Shown: positions 34,952 through 44,106 of the stretch, one piece after another | How the letters are laid out: every line of letters begins with the position of its first letter | Numbering within the stretch: position 1 is the first letter of the stretch | Source of the DNA: Mucilaginibacter saanensis | GTDB taxonomy: Bacteria; Bacteroidota; Bacteroidia; Sphingobacteriales; Sphingobacteriaceae | Length of the DNA stretch: 64,000 nt | Reading direction: 5' to 3' | Assembly: GCF_014200575.1 (NCBI RefSeq) | Contig: NZ_JACHBZ010000014.1 | Location: 62,001 to 126,000, forward strand | Notes under the pieces: generated by a model | The model's input: the letters and a program-made list of their open reading frames with translations, nothing else | Database searches by the model: none | Told to the model about the DNA's origin: nothing | Program-made: the position numbers and the translations under genes

Positions 34952-37900
34952 ATGAGTAACCAAACAGACCTTAACTTTCAAGAAAACGAAGGGATTTTCC
35001 GCATGCTGATCGAGGAATCCTCAACCCCGGTTGGCCTGTATGTTGGTGCTGAAATGAGGATAAAAGTGGCTAATCAAGCTATAATTAAAGCATTTGGCAA
35101 AGGAGATGATGTAATTGATAAATTATATTTTGACCTGTTACCTGAGTTAAAAACACAAGCCGTATACCACCTTTTAAACAATGTTTTTGAAACGGGAATT
35201 GCTTATGAAGATAAAGAGGCGCTCGTAAACATCGTGGTTAATGGCGAGTTACAGTCGTTCTATTATAACTACAGCTTTAAGCCCTTAAAAGATAGTACCG
35301 GAAAAGTATGGGGAATTTTGAATACCTCAGCCGATGTTACCGAACTGGTAATTACCCGCCAAAAATTAAAGGAAAGCGAAGAAAGAAAACAATTTGCGTT
35401 ACAGGCAGCCGAAATGGGCACCTGGGATCTTTATCCTCCTAAACAGATCGTTATCTGGGACAACAGGTGTAAAGAACTATGTGGATATAATAAAAATGAT
35501 GAAATATTTTATAGTGGGCTGCTAAGATATGTGCATCCTGATGATGCCGATCGCCTAAGACAGGCGGTTCAAAATGCCTATAACTGGGAAACCGGTGGTA
35601 ACTATGACATTACTTTTAGAGTTATTGACGATAATGGCGAAATAAAATATTGGACAAGATGTAAAGGAAAGGCATATTTTACGCCAAACAATGAGTTGTG
35701 GCGTTTTGCAGGAACAGTGCAGGATGTTACCCGCGAAATGCTGGATAAACAGGAACAGCAAAAACTTGTAGCGCTTATTGAAAATACCGACGAAGTTATT
35801 GCCGTTGGCGGCATGGACGCGGCCGTAACCTATATCAATAAAGCAGGCTATAAAATGCTTGGCATTGACAGTGAGCAAGATGCCTTTAGACAAGGCACTG
35901 ACTACTTTTATAACAGCGATCTGAAACGTGTAACGGAGGAGCTTATTCCGCTTGTGCAACAAAAAGGTTCATGGAACGGAGAATTACTTTATCGTCATTT
36001 TAAAACCAATGAATCAATACCGGTATATCTGAATGCTTTTCGTATTGATGACCCTGTAACAGGCGAACCAACCGGCATGGCTTCAATAGCCCGCGATCTT
36101 AGGCCCGAAAAGGCGGCACATAACGAACAATATAAATTACTGACACTTATTGACCACAGCTCTGATTTTATCAGCCTGTCTGATCTTGACGGTAACGTGA
36201 GCTATGTAAATGCGGCAGGCCGCAATATGCTGGGTATAAAAAGCAAGGAAGAACTTCAAATGCATAATAGCCAGTATATTATGCCTGGTGAATTATTAAA
36301 ACTGAGTAATAAAATAAACAAAATACTGCTTCGGGATGGAAAATGGTCGGGCGAAATTAATTACCGCCATTTTGAAACCGGCGAACCTATACCTGTATAT
36401 GGCACCACCATGCTGGTTTATGATGCCGTAACCGGGAAACCACACGGCAGGGCATCTATAGCACGTGACTTAAGACGGGAAATAGCCGACAAAAAAGCAG
36501 TTACCGACAGCGAACATTTATTAAGAAGTATTACCAACGCATCACCAACGGCCTTGTGGATGTCAGATGTAGCCGGGAATATAACTTACGTAAATCAAAC
36601 CTGGGTTGACTGGACAGGTTTTCCATACGAAGAGCATTTTGGTGCTGGTTGGACAAAAGCTATTTTACCCGAAGACAGGCAGCGCGCAGGTGAAAAATTC
36701 ATCAGTGATGTTACCCGCAGAAGTCCTTATGAAGTTGACTTCAGGCTGGTGCGGAAGGACGGCGCCATACGCTGGTGCGAGGCTACAGGCAACCCGCAGT
36801 TTGATCAGGAAGGAATATTTATAGGTTACATAGGTGCGTGTGCCGACGTTACTGATAAAACCATTGCCGAGCAACAACTAAAATTAAAAAACCAGGAGCT
36901 ACATGACCAGATAAAACAGTTTGAATTTGTTACCAATTTTGTGCCTGTACAATTATGGACGGCACAAACGGATGGTCAGCTTGATTATGCAAATAAAACC
37001 GCGGTTGACTTTTTTGGTATGCCTCCAAGAGAGGTTATTGGGCCGGAATGGCTTACCAGGGTACACCCCGATGATCAGCCCGGCTGTATAGCTGCCTGGA
37101 CACACTCCCTGCAAACAAGTGAGGTGTATCAGTTTGAGTTCAGGCTTCAGGATAAAAATGGTGTTTATAAATGGCACCTTGCCCGTGCGTTACCATTTAT
37201 TATTGATGATAAGGTTATAAAATGGTTTGGTACCAATACTGATATTGATGAGCAAAAACAATTACAACGGCAAAAGGATGACTTTTTAGGGATTGCCAGC
37301 CATGAATTAAAAACTCCTGTAACCAGCATTAAGGCCTATGCACAGGTACTTGGTGCTATGCTGACCAAAGAAGGCGAACACAAAAAAGCCGAGATGGTAA
37401 CCCGAATGGATGCGCAGGTAAACCGGCTCACCAATTTAATAGGCGATTTACTTGATGTTACCAAAATAAACTCTGGCAAGCTACAATTTAATAAAACCTG
37501 GTTTAATTTCAACCTGGCTATCAAAGAAACCATGGATGACCTACAGCATACTACCCAAAAGCACACGCTTATAGGTCATTTTGCCGAAACCGGTAATATC
37601 TTTTCTGATAAAGATCGCATAAGTCAGGTAATCACCAACCTGATTACCAATGCTATAAAATACTCACCGCATACCAATAAAATAATTATCAATACCAAAC
37701 TTGAAAACAACGAGGCTATTGTATGCGTACAAGATTTTGGAATAGGCATACCTGACGATAAAAAAGAAAAGGTATTTGAGCAGTTTTACCGTGTAAGCGG
37801 CAATAAGCAGCATACATTTCCGGGATTGGGTTTAGGGTTATATATATCATCAGAGATCATCAAACGCGAAGGTGGCCGCATGTGGGTAAACAGTGTTGAA

Positions 37901-37954
37901 GGTAAAGGGTCTACCTTTTGTTTCTCGCTACCTGCAGATGATGTTAGCAATTAA
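34952..37954 (+). CDS. Large soluble multi-PAS histidine kinase
   Basis: 1000 residues, no membrane helix. About six PAS domains occur from residue ~10 to ~770. The third and fourth look like a tandem duplication, since both hold 'VNKAGYKMLGI'-type and 'WNGELLYRHF' / 'WSGEINYRHF' segments followed by 'GMASIARDLR' and 'GRASIARDLR'. The kinase core starts at 'FLGIASHELKTPVTSIKAYA' (H784), with N-box 'NLITNAIKYS' and G boxes 'VQDFGIGIPDD' and 'FPGLGLGLYISSEI'. It is complete. It is divergent from kaiC, and a response regulator, a PA2169-type gene and a small gene follow at 51, 63 and 19 nt. The PAS domains suggest sensing of redox, light or small ligands. Confidence 0.9.
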   Translation: MSNQTDLNFQENEGIFRMLIEESSTPVGLYVGAEMRIKVANQAIIKAFGKGDDVIDKLYFDLLPELKTQAVYHLLNNVFETGIAYEDKEALVNIVVNGELQSFYYNYSFKPLKDSTGKVWGILNTSADVTELVITRQKLKESEERKQFALQAAEMGTWDLYPPKQIVIWDNRCKELCGYNKNDEIFYSGLLRYVHPDDADRLRQAVQNAYNWETGGNYDITFRVIDDNGEIKYWTRCKGKAYFTPNNELWRFAGTVQDVTREMLDKQEQQKLVALIENTDEVIAVGGMDAAVTYINKAGYKMLGIDSEQDAFRQGTDYFYNSDLKRVTEELIPLVQQKGSWNGELLYRHFKTNESIPVYLNAFRIDDPVTGEPTGMASIARDLRPEKAAHNEQYKLLTLIDHSSDFISLSDLDGNVSYVNAAGRNMLGIKSKEELQMHNSQYIMPGELLKLSNKINKILLRDGKWSGEINYRHFETGEPIPVYGTTMLVYDAVTGKPHGRASIARDLRREIADKKAVTDSEHLLRSITNASPTALWMSDVAGNITYVNQTWVDWTGFPYEEHFGAGWTKAILPEDRQRAGEKFISDVTRRSPYEVDFRLVRKDGAIRWCEATGNPQFDQEGIFIGYIGACADVTDKTIAEQQLKLKNQELHDQIKQFEFVTNFVPVQLWTAQTDGQLDYANKTAVDFFGMPPREVIGPEWLTRVHPDDQPGCIAAWTHSLQTSEVYQFEFRLQDKNGVYKWHLARALPFIIDDKVIKWFGTNTDIDEQKQLQRQKDDFLGIASHELKTPVTSIKAYAQVLGAMLTKEGEHKKAEMVTRMDAQVNRLTNLIGDLLDVTKINSGKLQFNKTWFNFNLAIKETMDDLQHTTQKHTLIGHFAETGNIFSDKDRISQVITNLITNAIKYSPHTNKIIINTKLENNEAIVCVQDFGIGIPDDKKEKVFEQFYRVSGNKQHTFPGLGLGLYISSEIIKREGGRMWVNSVEGKGSTFCFSLPADDVSN

Positions 37955-38005
37955 GTTCTTTTTCCATAAAGAAAAATCATTTTATTTGCCGCTGGAACAC
38001 TAACT

Positions 38006-38371
38006 ATGAGCCTAAAACACAAAAAAATCATGATAGCCGATGATGATCCGGGTATTGTTGATGCCGTTGAAATGCTACTTGAATTTGAAGGATATGAAGT
38101 AACATCAACTATTGATGGAACAACGCTGCTTGATATGAAGACAGATTTGCCCGACTTACTTTTACTGGATATCTGGATGAGCGGTAAGGATGGCAGGGAT
38201 ATATGCAAGAAGTTGAAACAGGAAATTACTACTAAGAACATTCCGGTGATCATGATTTCTGCAAGCCGCGACATTCGGGAATCTGCCATAGCTGCCGGGG
38301 CCGATGACTTTTTAGCCAAGCCATTTGAAATGAATGATTTGCTGGAAAAAATAGCTCATTTTGTGAATTAG
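38006..38371 (+). CDS. Single-domain response regulator
   Basis: 121 residues, one receiver domain and no output domain. The acidic pocket is 'IADDDPGIVDA' (D12-D14), the phospho-acceptor is D55 in 'LLLLDIWMSGKDG', and the conserved Lys lies in 'DDFLAKPFEMNDL'. It starts 51 nt after the six-PAS kinase gene and is likely its partner; the KaiBC kinase is another candidate. With no DNA-binding part, it would relay phosphate to a third protein or bind a target directly. Confidence 0.9.
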   Translation: MSLKHKKIMIADDDPGIVDAVEMLLEFEGYEVTSTIDGTTLLDMKTDLPDLLLLDIWMSGKDGRDICKKLKQEITTKNIPVIMISASRDIRESAIAAGADDFLAKPFEMNDLLEKIAHFVN

Positions 38372-38434
38372 TTTCCCAATAAATAAAAAACATTAACTCT
38401 TATAGTATGTTTATTATTTATAAAAACAATAATC

Positions 38435-38908
38435 ATGGGAGTTTTACAGCATATACAGCACCAGATATCGGCTCTTAACGATCTGATCAAGATAAACAAT
38501 GACCGGATAGCCGGGTATCAAAAAGCCAATGAAAGCACAGACGAAACAGGATTAAACCTACTTTTTAATGAATACATTGATCAAAGTAAAAATAACGTTT
38601 CGGAAATAAGAGAATACATCAGGGTACTTGGTGGCGATCCAACTGATGGCACTACCCTATCCGGCAAATTTTACCATGCCTGGATGGACGTTAAAGCCAC
38701 TTTTATAAATAAGGACAGGCATGGTATTTTGGCTGATTGCGAACATGGCGAAGACATAGCCAAAAAAGCATACCGCACCGCACTGGATGATAAAGAATTG
38801 ATATGGGAAGATGAACAAGTAGTATTTATATTAAAAAGCCATCTGCAGTCATTAAAAATAGCCCACGATACCATTAAGTCCCTGCGTGATACTACAATTA
38901 ATGTATAA
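38435..38908 (+). CDS. PA2169 family (DUF2383) four-helix-bundle protein
   Basis: 157 residues. 'LNDLIKINNDRIAGYQKANESTDETGLNLLFNEYIDQSK' and 'GILADCEHGEDIAKKAYRTALDD' are characteristic of the PA2169/DUF2383 ferritin-like family. The chain is almost all helical, with spaced Glu/His residues that might bind metals. The function is unknown, although relatives are often stress-induced. It lies directly behind the response regulator, which suggests it is coexpressed with the sensor system. Confidence 0.85.
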   Translation: MGVLQHIQHQISALNDLIKINNDRIAGYQKANESTDETGLNLLFNEYIDQSKNNVSEIREYIRVLGGDPTDGTTLSGKFYHAWMDVKATFINKDRHGILADCEHGEDIAKKAYRTALDDKELIWEDEQVVFILKSHLQSLKIAHDTIKSLRDTTINV

Positions 38909-38927
38909 CAACTATTAATTTACAGCT

Positions 38928-39251
38928 ATGGATAGCCCCGATCAGGATTTTTTAAAAGAATACAAACCCCTGCATGTACCTCATGAATATGATCAGCGTG
39001 CTTGTACGCAGGATAATGTGATTTACGCTTTAGCGCAACTGAAAGAAGCAACATCAGCTGAGGTGGCTATAAAACTAAGTTCGTTTGATCCTGATACAGA
39101 ACCCTTAATACATCAAAAAAATGCAGAGGATGTGCTCAATTATTTATTTAATAAAGGTTTAATAAAAGCCATTAATAAAAAAGGTGAGTTAAATTATAAC
39201 CTGAGCAAAATTGAAATACCCAACTCTGGCAAAGCCGATGAGCTTTTTTAA
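38928..39251 (+). CDS. Small hypothetical protein, possible winged-helix fold
   Basis: 107 residues. The pattern 'NVIYALAQLKEATSAEVAIKLSSFDPD' followed by 'EDVLNYLFNKGLIKAINKKGELNYNLS' has the order helix, helix-turn-helix, strand-turn-strand expected of a winged helix, including a KGLI..I...G.L.Y wing. I recognise no named family. It starts 19 nt after the PA2169 gene in the same direction, closing the sensor block. It could be the DNA-binding output missing from the single-domain regulator, but this is a guess. Confidence 0.6.
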   Translation: MDSPDQDFLKEYKPLHVPHEYDQRACTQDNVIYALAQLKEATSAEVAIKLSSFDPDTEPLIHQKNAEDVLNYLFNKGLIKAINKKGELNYNLSKIEIPNSGKADELF

Positions 39252-39254
39252 CAA

Positions 39255-39638
39255 TTACTGGGTTACAGGTTTTGCCGATATAATACTGTCTACAACAAAT
39301 ACGCTCACCCCTCTCCACGGTAAAGTGTGTAAATACTCTTTATAATGTAGTTCAAGATAAGAGCCTGCATTTTTGCTTAGTTGGGCGGCAACCTTTTCGT
39401 CAGTAACAGAAAACATAAATTCATTTGAAGCTATACTGCCGCCCTGCGCAGGTGTTTTTATTCCGCTCTGTATTAAACGGCCTTCGTAGGTTTTAAACAT
39501 GTACCCCTTCTTTACAAAATAGTTCATAGTACCCGCCTTTGCACCTTCGCCAAAAACAAAATAATAGCGCTGGTAAACAAAGCCTACTATTAATAACAAT
39601 ATAACTAACAGGATAATGGTTTTGGTACGGGCTTTCAT
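39255..39638 (-). CDS. Membrane-anchored conserved hypothetical protein
   Basis: 127 residues. One N-terminal membrane helix (residues ~7-24, 'TIILLVILLLIVGFVYQ') is followed by a small beta-rich domain: 'NYFVKKGYMFKTYEGRLIQSG', 'SNEFMFSVTDEKVAAQL', 'LELHYKEYLHTLPWRG'. Homologues in Bacteroidota are common and, as I recall, often carry the misleading name '6-phosphogluconate dehydrogenase', for which nothing here gives support. It converges on the sensor block with a 3-bp gap. Function unknown. Confidence 0.7.
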   Translation of the reverse strand: MKARTKTIILLVILLLIVGFVYQRYYFVFGEGAKAGTMNYFVKKGYMFKTYEGRLIQSGIKTPAQGGSIASNEFMFSVTDEKVAAQLSKNAGSYLELHYKEYLHTLPWRGVSVFVVDSIISAKPVTQ

Positions 39639-39740
39639 AGATGAATATTTTTATCTAAACTACAAAAACTTAATAAGGAAACAATATATAACTAAACTTA
39701 TAAAACAAGCGACACCATGCGCCAGCCGAAGCCGCACAGT

Positions 39741-40523
39741 TTATTTATTGTTTATAACCGGAACAAGATTCACCTTTTTATAGGACGAAATCATAAAATT
39801 AACCAGATCAATAATATTTAGCGGTGGCTCATTGGTGGTGATGCTTAACTTTTTCTTGGTATTGGTAAAATCAATAGCAAAATAATAATTAGGTGCATCT
39901 GCCACCTGGTTACCCTGCTCCCAGTTATTCATTTTTTTAAGCTCACTATGCTTTAAAAGGTAGTTTAAACTATCCGTTTGCGACGACGATAGCTTACCCT
40001 TATAGTCCCCTTTATAAGGCTCGGCATGGTCGCCGGCTTTTAAGTGATAATCGCCATTGGGCCAAATTTCAATAGCAAGCTGCGGACAGTCGCCAAAACA
40101 GGTTGAGGACAAAAAGTAAATTTTTTCAAATTCAATATTTTTATCGTAGCTGTTTTTAAAGTTCTTGAAATCGTAAGTTGTATTGCCTGCCAGTTTTATG
40201 GCATTGGGGTCAATAGCTTTAATATATAAGTGGTTGTGATCTACGTGTCGTATCAGGAATTTAAAATCATCCCTGCGTTCCTTTTTAAAATTATCCGCAC
40301 TGGTATGATAAATATCGGTCATGATCAGTGTATCATTTACAATGGAATAATGTTCTTTAACACCGGCGTAGCCAACGAAGTTATAATACACCTTTTTATC
40401 AATAAAATATAAATGCCCCAATGAGGTGGTTATCCAACGCTCCGAGTCAAGACGCACTCCCTGCGCGCGTGATGACTGAAAGGTGAACGTAAATACCAAT
40501 AAAAAAAGACCGTATTTTAGCAT
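39741..40523 (-). CDS. Secreted DUF6438-domain protein
   Basis: 260 residues. A signal peptide ends in SRA before QGV. The C-terminal ~120 residues match the DUF6438 pattern: 'IYFLSSTCFGDCPQLAIEIWPNGDYHL' with the C-x3-C-P element, then 'GDYKGKLSSSQTDSLNYLL' and 'DAPNYYFAIDF'. The N-terminal part is an unrecognised domain. It is probably periplasmic. Function unknown; the gene is single. Confidence 0.75.
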   Translation of the reverse strand: MLKYGLFLLVFTFTFQSSRAQGVRLDSERWITTSLGHLYFIDKKVYYNFVGYAGVKEHYSIVNDTLIMTDIYHTSADNFKKERRDDFKFLIRHVDHNHLYIKAIDPNAIKLAGNTTYDFKNFKNSYDKNIEFEKIYFLSSTCFGDCPQLAIEIWPNGDYHLKAGDHAEPYKGDYKGKLSSSQTDSLNYLLKHSELKKMNNWEQGNQVADAPNYYFAIDFTNTKKKLSITTNEPPLNIIDLVNFMISSYKKVNLVPVINNK

Positions 40524-40571
40524 TTGTAAATTAATTTGAGGCCATGATTATGCTGATGCTGTTTTACAAAC

Positions 40572-41204
40572 TCATAAACTCATATAATATTTTGTTAACG
40601 ATTCAAAATCATCAAATTTGAGTTCATAATCATCTGTTTGGCCAAAACCATAGGTCACAAATATAAAAGGTATGCCCGCCATGCGTGTCTGCTCAGCGTC
40701 ACCATTGGTATCACCAATATACACAGGGTTTTTAAGTTGATGTTTATCAATCAGCAACTGCATATTATGATGCTTGGGCATATTATTTTGACCGTAAGCC
40801 ATGGAGTCGGTTACTTGATCTTCAATATCAGCCCATTTTATAAACAACGGAATAATACCAACGGCACAGTTGCTCAGTATAAACAACTTGTATTTAGTTG
40901 CCAATTGCCTAAACCCTTCGGTAACACCGGCATACATTAAACCTCCGCTTGTGGGCAATATTTGCCGGCGGGTTTCATTAACATCCATATAAATACCCTG
41001 AGCTGCATCGTCATCAAAATCGGGCATTAAAACCTTGGTGAGTTTTTTACCCTCCATACCCATGAGCTGCATCAGATCATCACGGCCGAGGATTCTTTTA
41101 ATACTTCGTTTTTCAAATACAAGGTTCCAGGAGTTGGCGTAGGTATCAACGGCATCCCACAGGGTTCCGTCCATGTCAAATATCAGGCTATCGGGTTTCT
41201 GCAT
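40572..41204 (-). CDS. HAD family hydrolase (phosphoglycolate phosphatase-like)
   Basis: 210 residues. Motif I is 'LIFDMDGTLWDAVDTY', motif II 'LFILSNCAVG', motif III lies around 'AYGQNNMPKHHN' (Lys), and motif IV is 'PVYIGDTNGDAEQTRMAG'. The helical C1 cap region includes 'RDDLMQLMGMEGKKLTKVL'. It is a soluble phosphatase of unknown substrate and stands alone. Confidence 0.87.
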   Translation of the reverse strand: MQKPDSLIFDMDGTLWDAVDTYANSWNLVFEKRSIKRILGRDDLMQLMGMEGKKLTKVLMPDFDDDAAQGIYMDVNETRRQILPTSGGLMYAGVTEGFRQLATKYKLFILSNCAVGIIPLFIKWADIEDQVTDSMAYGQNNMPKHHNMQLLIDKHQLKNPVYIGDTNGDAEQTRMAGIPFIFVTYGFGQTDDYELKFDDFESLTKYYMSL

Positions 41205-41289
41205 ACAAACAAATCAGCTTTTTGCTAAAGATGTAAAATTTACCTTATCCATAAAACATAAGTTCATCTTTTCTTCATTATTAATCTTC

Positions 41290-41378
41290 ACCTTAGCAGT
41301 GTGATAAGGTTAATGTGGGCCAGCTTAGCAGGAGGTTGGTTCCATAGGGCCTCTACCGTAAAAGGTAGGGGCTTTTTT
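41290..41378 (+). ncRNA. Candidate small RNA ending in an intrinsic terminator
   Basis: No gene on the plus strand precedes this point, yet a strong plus-strand terminator ends it. Upstream, CCTTA/TAAGG and CCAGC/GTTGG can form two hairpins, each showing CTTAGCAG in or near its loop (41292-41299 and 41324-41331). I see no clean TAnnTTTG box; TACCTTAT about 45 nt upstream is a poor match. I tested it by eye against SRP and 6S RNA and found no convincing fit. Confidence 0.35.
41349..41378 (+). terminator. Strong intrinsic terminator without an upstream gene
   Basis: GCCTCTACC (41349-41357) pairs with GGTAGGGGC (41364-41372), with one G-T pair, around a 6-nt loop, and TTTTTT follows. The T tract is on the plus strand only. 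Confidence 0.8.
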
Positions 41379-41464
41379 ATTTTACCCCATAAACAAGCAT
41401 TCTTTCTATAAAAAAGGCTCATTTACCTGCTGATTCATTTCATCCCCTGTCCAAAAAAACTTAA

Positions 41465-42124
41465 TTAAATCGTTATACTATCGCCTGCCTTGTATACTTC
41501 ATGAAACTTTATACCCTGCTTATCAAAATGATTAATATAGGCGGCATATCGTTTTTTAACAAAAAACTCTTTAGCGTAACCATCATGTACAGGTAGTATC
41601 TGTTTGGGTTGCAACTTATCTGCAAAGGCGGAAATCATCACCTCGCTGGCAAACGGAGCCATGGTAACCATAATCAATAATTCAATATTTTTAAAGGCAA
41701 GTAAATTGTTTTCCATGGAGTCAACCGGGTGTAACACTTTATCGTTGATCAAAAAACCCGTCATCTGCGGCAATGGGTTATCCATGATAAGTTCATGTTT
41801 TGCGGGGAAAGCCTGTAATTTAAAAGGCCCGAAATTTTTCGTCCCATCCTCAAAAACAGAATAACTAATGCCTGCTTTATCTAATTGCTGCCCAACCCGG
41901 GTATTAGTTACTATAGCTGCACCGCTAACATCAATGATGTTTTTTAAAATATCTAACACAAAATGATCAGCATGAATATGGGTGACGATTATAATATTTA
42001 CATCTGCGAACATTTGAGGTGTAACAAAACCCTCCATAAAAGAGTAATCTCCCGGATCAAATAATATTTTATAACCATCAAGTTCAAACACAAGGCATGA
42101 ATGCAGGTATTTCGATATTTTCAT
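41465..42124 (-). CDS. MBL-fold metallo-hydrolase
   Basis: 219 residues. The metal motif H-x-H-x-D-H is present as 'VTHIHADHFV' near residue 48. Other parts are 'KILFDPGDYSF' before it, and 'FPAKHELIMD' and 'ILPVHDGYAKEF' with later histidines. It is close to the YtkL/UlaG-like group of small MBL hydrolases. The substrate is unknown. It is probably a single gene, as 122 bp separate it from the upstream phoH-like gene. Confidence 0.82.
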   Translation of the reverse strand: MKISKYLHSCLVFELDGYKILFDPGDYSFMEGFVTPQMFADVNIIIVTHIHADHFVLDILKNIIDVSGAAIVTNTRVGQQLDKAGISYSVFEDGTKNFGPFKLQAFPAKHELIMDNPLPQMTGFLINDKVLHPVDSMENNLLAFKNIELLIMVTMAPFASEVMISAFADKLQPKQILPVHDGYAKEFFVKKRYAAYINHFDKQGIKFHEVYKAGDSITI

Positions 42125-42246
42125 TTTGGATTGATGTTTACTGAATTAACCTGTAGAATATGGGATTGTTTGCCCCATAGCTACTTGCGTATCTACAGAC
42201 CGCATTAGTCCTACTAATGTATAGCTTATAAACCGTTCAACTGCTT

Positions 42247-43599
42247 TTACAATAACTCTGTAGCTAAATTAGCCAGCTCGCTTCGCTCGCCTTTTTGCAG
42301 AGTGATGTGGGCATATAAGGGATGTCCTTTTGCTTTATCAATCAGGTAAGACAAACCATTACTTTCCGCATCCAGGTATGGCGTGTCTATCTGGTAAATA
42401 TCACCGGTAAAAACAAATTTGCTGTTTTCGCCTGCGCGTGATATAATTGTTTTAACCTCATGAGGTGTAAGATTCTGCGCTTCGTCAACAATAAAGAATA
42501 TTTTGCTTAACGTACGGCCACGTATAAAAGCCAGCGGAGCAATGGATATTTTATCATTACTCACCAATTCATCAATTTTGGCCTGCATCTTTTCGTCATC
42601 AATAAATTGATCTTTTATAAATTTCAGGTTATCCCATATCGGGGCCATGTAAGGATCAATTTTTGATTTAATATCGCCCGGTAAAAACCCAATATCCTTA
42701 TTACTCAGCGGCACAATAGGCCGGGTAACAAATATTTGCCTGTAATATTTACGCTGCTCAAGCGCACTGGCTAATGCCAGCAAGGTTTTACCTGTACCGG
42801 CATTGCCTTGTATAGTTACCAGTTTAATATCCGGGTGTAACAACGCATGAATGGCGAAGGCCTGCTCAATATTTCTTGGATTAATATTAAAAACGGGTTG
42901 CTCGGTAACTTTTTCAAGCTGCTGGGTTTGTGCATTGTAAAAGCCTGAAACGTCGTTCTTTTTACCTTTTAAAATATAAAAGTGATTATTGGTATATGAT
43001 TCAACATGCAAACTATCGGCGGGTAGGTTTTCATGCTTATTCAGTTGCGTTATTAACTTCTCTGTTACTTTATCTACATCGGTTTTGCCGGTGTATAATT
43101 CATCAAGGTTTTTGATCTTGCCGGTTTCATAATCCTCGGCATGCAGGTTAAGGGCTTTGGCTTTTAAGCGCAGGCAAATATCTTTTGATACCAATACCAC
43201 CTTTTTATCGGGGTTTTCTTCCTGCAAGCCTAAAGCTGCATTCAGTATACGATGGTCTGTTTTATCTGATCCAAAAACTTCCTCGGCGTCAATAGCGGTG
43301 GTTTTAATATCCATGGCCACTTTGAAACTGCCCTTACTTTTACCATTAAGCGGTATCCATTCATTAACCAGGCTATTGCGTGACAGATCATCCATAAGCC
43401 GGATAAAACTGCGGGCCTCAAAATTACGGGTATCATTACCGTTCTTTTTATTGTCAAGCTCCTCCAATACCTGTATCGGGATAGCTACGTCGTGCTCCTG
43501 AAAATTCTGGAATGCGTTATGATCATAAAGGATCACTGAGGTATCTAAAACAAATATTTTCTTACTTCCGGTAGCCCCGTTCTTACCATCTTTATTCAT
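42247..43599 (-). CDS. PIN-PhoH protein (PhoH2-like toxin-type RNase/helicase)
   Basis: 450 residues. The N-terminal PIN nuclease domain (~1-150) has acidic residues D19 ('FVLDTSVILYD'), E47-E48 ('VLEELDNKK') and D115 ('SDKTDHRIL'). The C-terminal PhoH ATPase domain has Walker A 'GNAGTGKT' (265-272) and Walker B 'IFFIVDEAQN' (D372, E373), with sensor 'FVFTGDIYQID'. This PIN-PhoH order is that of PhoH2, described as an RNA-unwinding ribonuclease. No antitoxin-like small gene precedes it here. Confidence 0.9.
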   Translation of the reverse strand: MNKDGKNGATGSKKIFVLDTSVILYDHNAFQNFQEHDVAIPIQVLEELDNKKNGNDTRNFEARSFIRLMDDLSRNSLVNEWIPLNGKSKGSFKVAMDIKTTAIDAEEVFGSDKTDHRILNAALGLQEENPDKKVVLVSKDICLRLKAKALNLHAEDYETGKIKNLDELYTGKTDVDKVTEKLITQLNKHENLPADSLHVESYTNNHFYILKGKKNDVSGFYNAQTQQLEKVTEQPVFNINPRNIEQAFAIHALLHPDIKLVTIQGNAGTGKTLLALASALEQRKYYRQIFVTRPIVPLSNKDIGFLPGDIKSKIDPYMAPIWDNLKFIKDQFIDDEKMQAKIDELVSNDKISIAPLAFIRGRTLSKIFFIVDEAQNLTPHEVKTIISRAGENSKFVFTGDIYQIDTPYLDAESNGLSYLIDKAKGHPLYAHITLQKGERSELANLATELL

Positions 43600-43710
43600 A
43601 TCCGACTAATTTAGGGAATCTGTTGCTACATTTTAGCATAAAGATTTGGCTTTAGAGTACAAAAACTAAAAAATACGGCAAATTAATGCTCAACCGCTGC
43701 TGTGTAAAAC

Positions 43711-44082
43711 TTAAGCATCGGCAGCTTCCAGGTGCCTTTCCTGTTTTATCTTATTACGGTGCATAGTGCCCCACTCCGCTAAGGCTTGCAGCACATTGCC
43801 AAGGGTGTTAGCGTAATCGGTTATCACATACTCCACCACTATTGAGCTTTGAGTATATACATTTCTTTTTACAAAGCCGTTAAGTTCAAGCTCCTTTAAT
43901 TCATTTGACAACACCCGGGCCGATATTCTTTTTACCGCCCGTTGGATGTCGTTAAAGCGGCTATTGCCTTCTCTTAAAGCCACAATTACTTTAAGTTTCC
44001 ATTTACCACCAATTACATAAAGCGCATCACCTATGGCAGTTAAACTGCTGCGGCACTCTTTTTCAGAAATCCCTTCTTTCAT
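43711..44082 (-). CDS. HxlR family transcriptional regulator
   Basis: 123 residues. The winged helix begins 'CRSSLTAIGDALYVIGGKWKLKVIVALREGNSRFNDIQRAVKRISARVLSNELKELE', the standard HxlR pattern with an N-terminal cysteine that can sense electrophiles or oxidants (as in YodB and HypR). It is divergent from the azoreductase gene, with a perfect inverted repeat in between, so it probably represses azoR and itself and releases DNA on modification of the cysteine. Confidence 0.92.
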   Translation of the reverse strand: MKEGISEKECRSSLTAIGDALYVIGGKWKLKVIVALREGNSRFNDIQRAVKRISARVLSNELKELELNGFVKRNVYTQSSIVVEYVITDYANTLGNVLQALAEWGTMHRNKIKQERHLEAADA

Positions 44083-44106
44083 TTTGTTGATCTTATTGCC
44101 ATTAAC

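Noticed and set aside
41290..41378. Possible SRP (4.5S) RNA
   Set aside because: An AGCAGG is present, but the GGAA tetraloop and the symmetric loop of SRP helix 8 cannot be placed on either strand.
41313..41410. 32-codon frame starting MWASLAGGWFH
   Set aside because: It runs through the terminator hairpin and has no support beyond an AGGAGG inside its own coding part.
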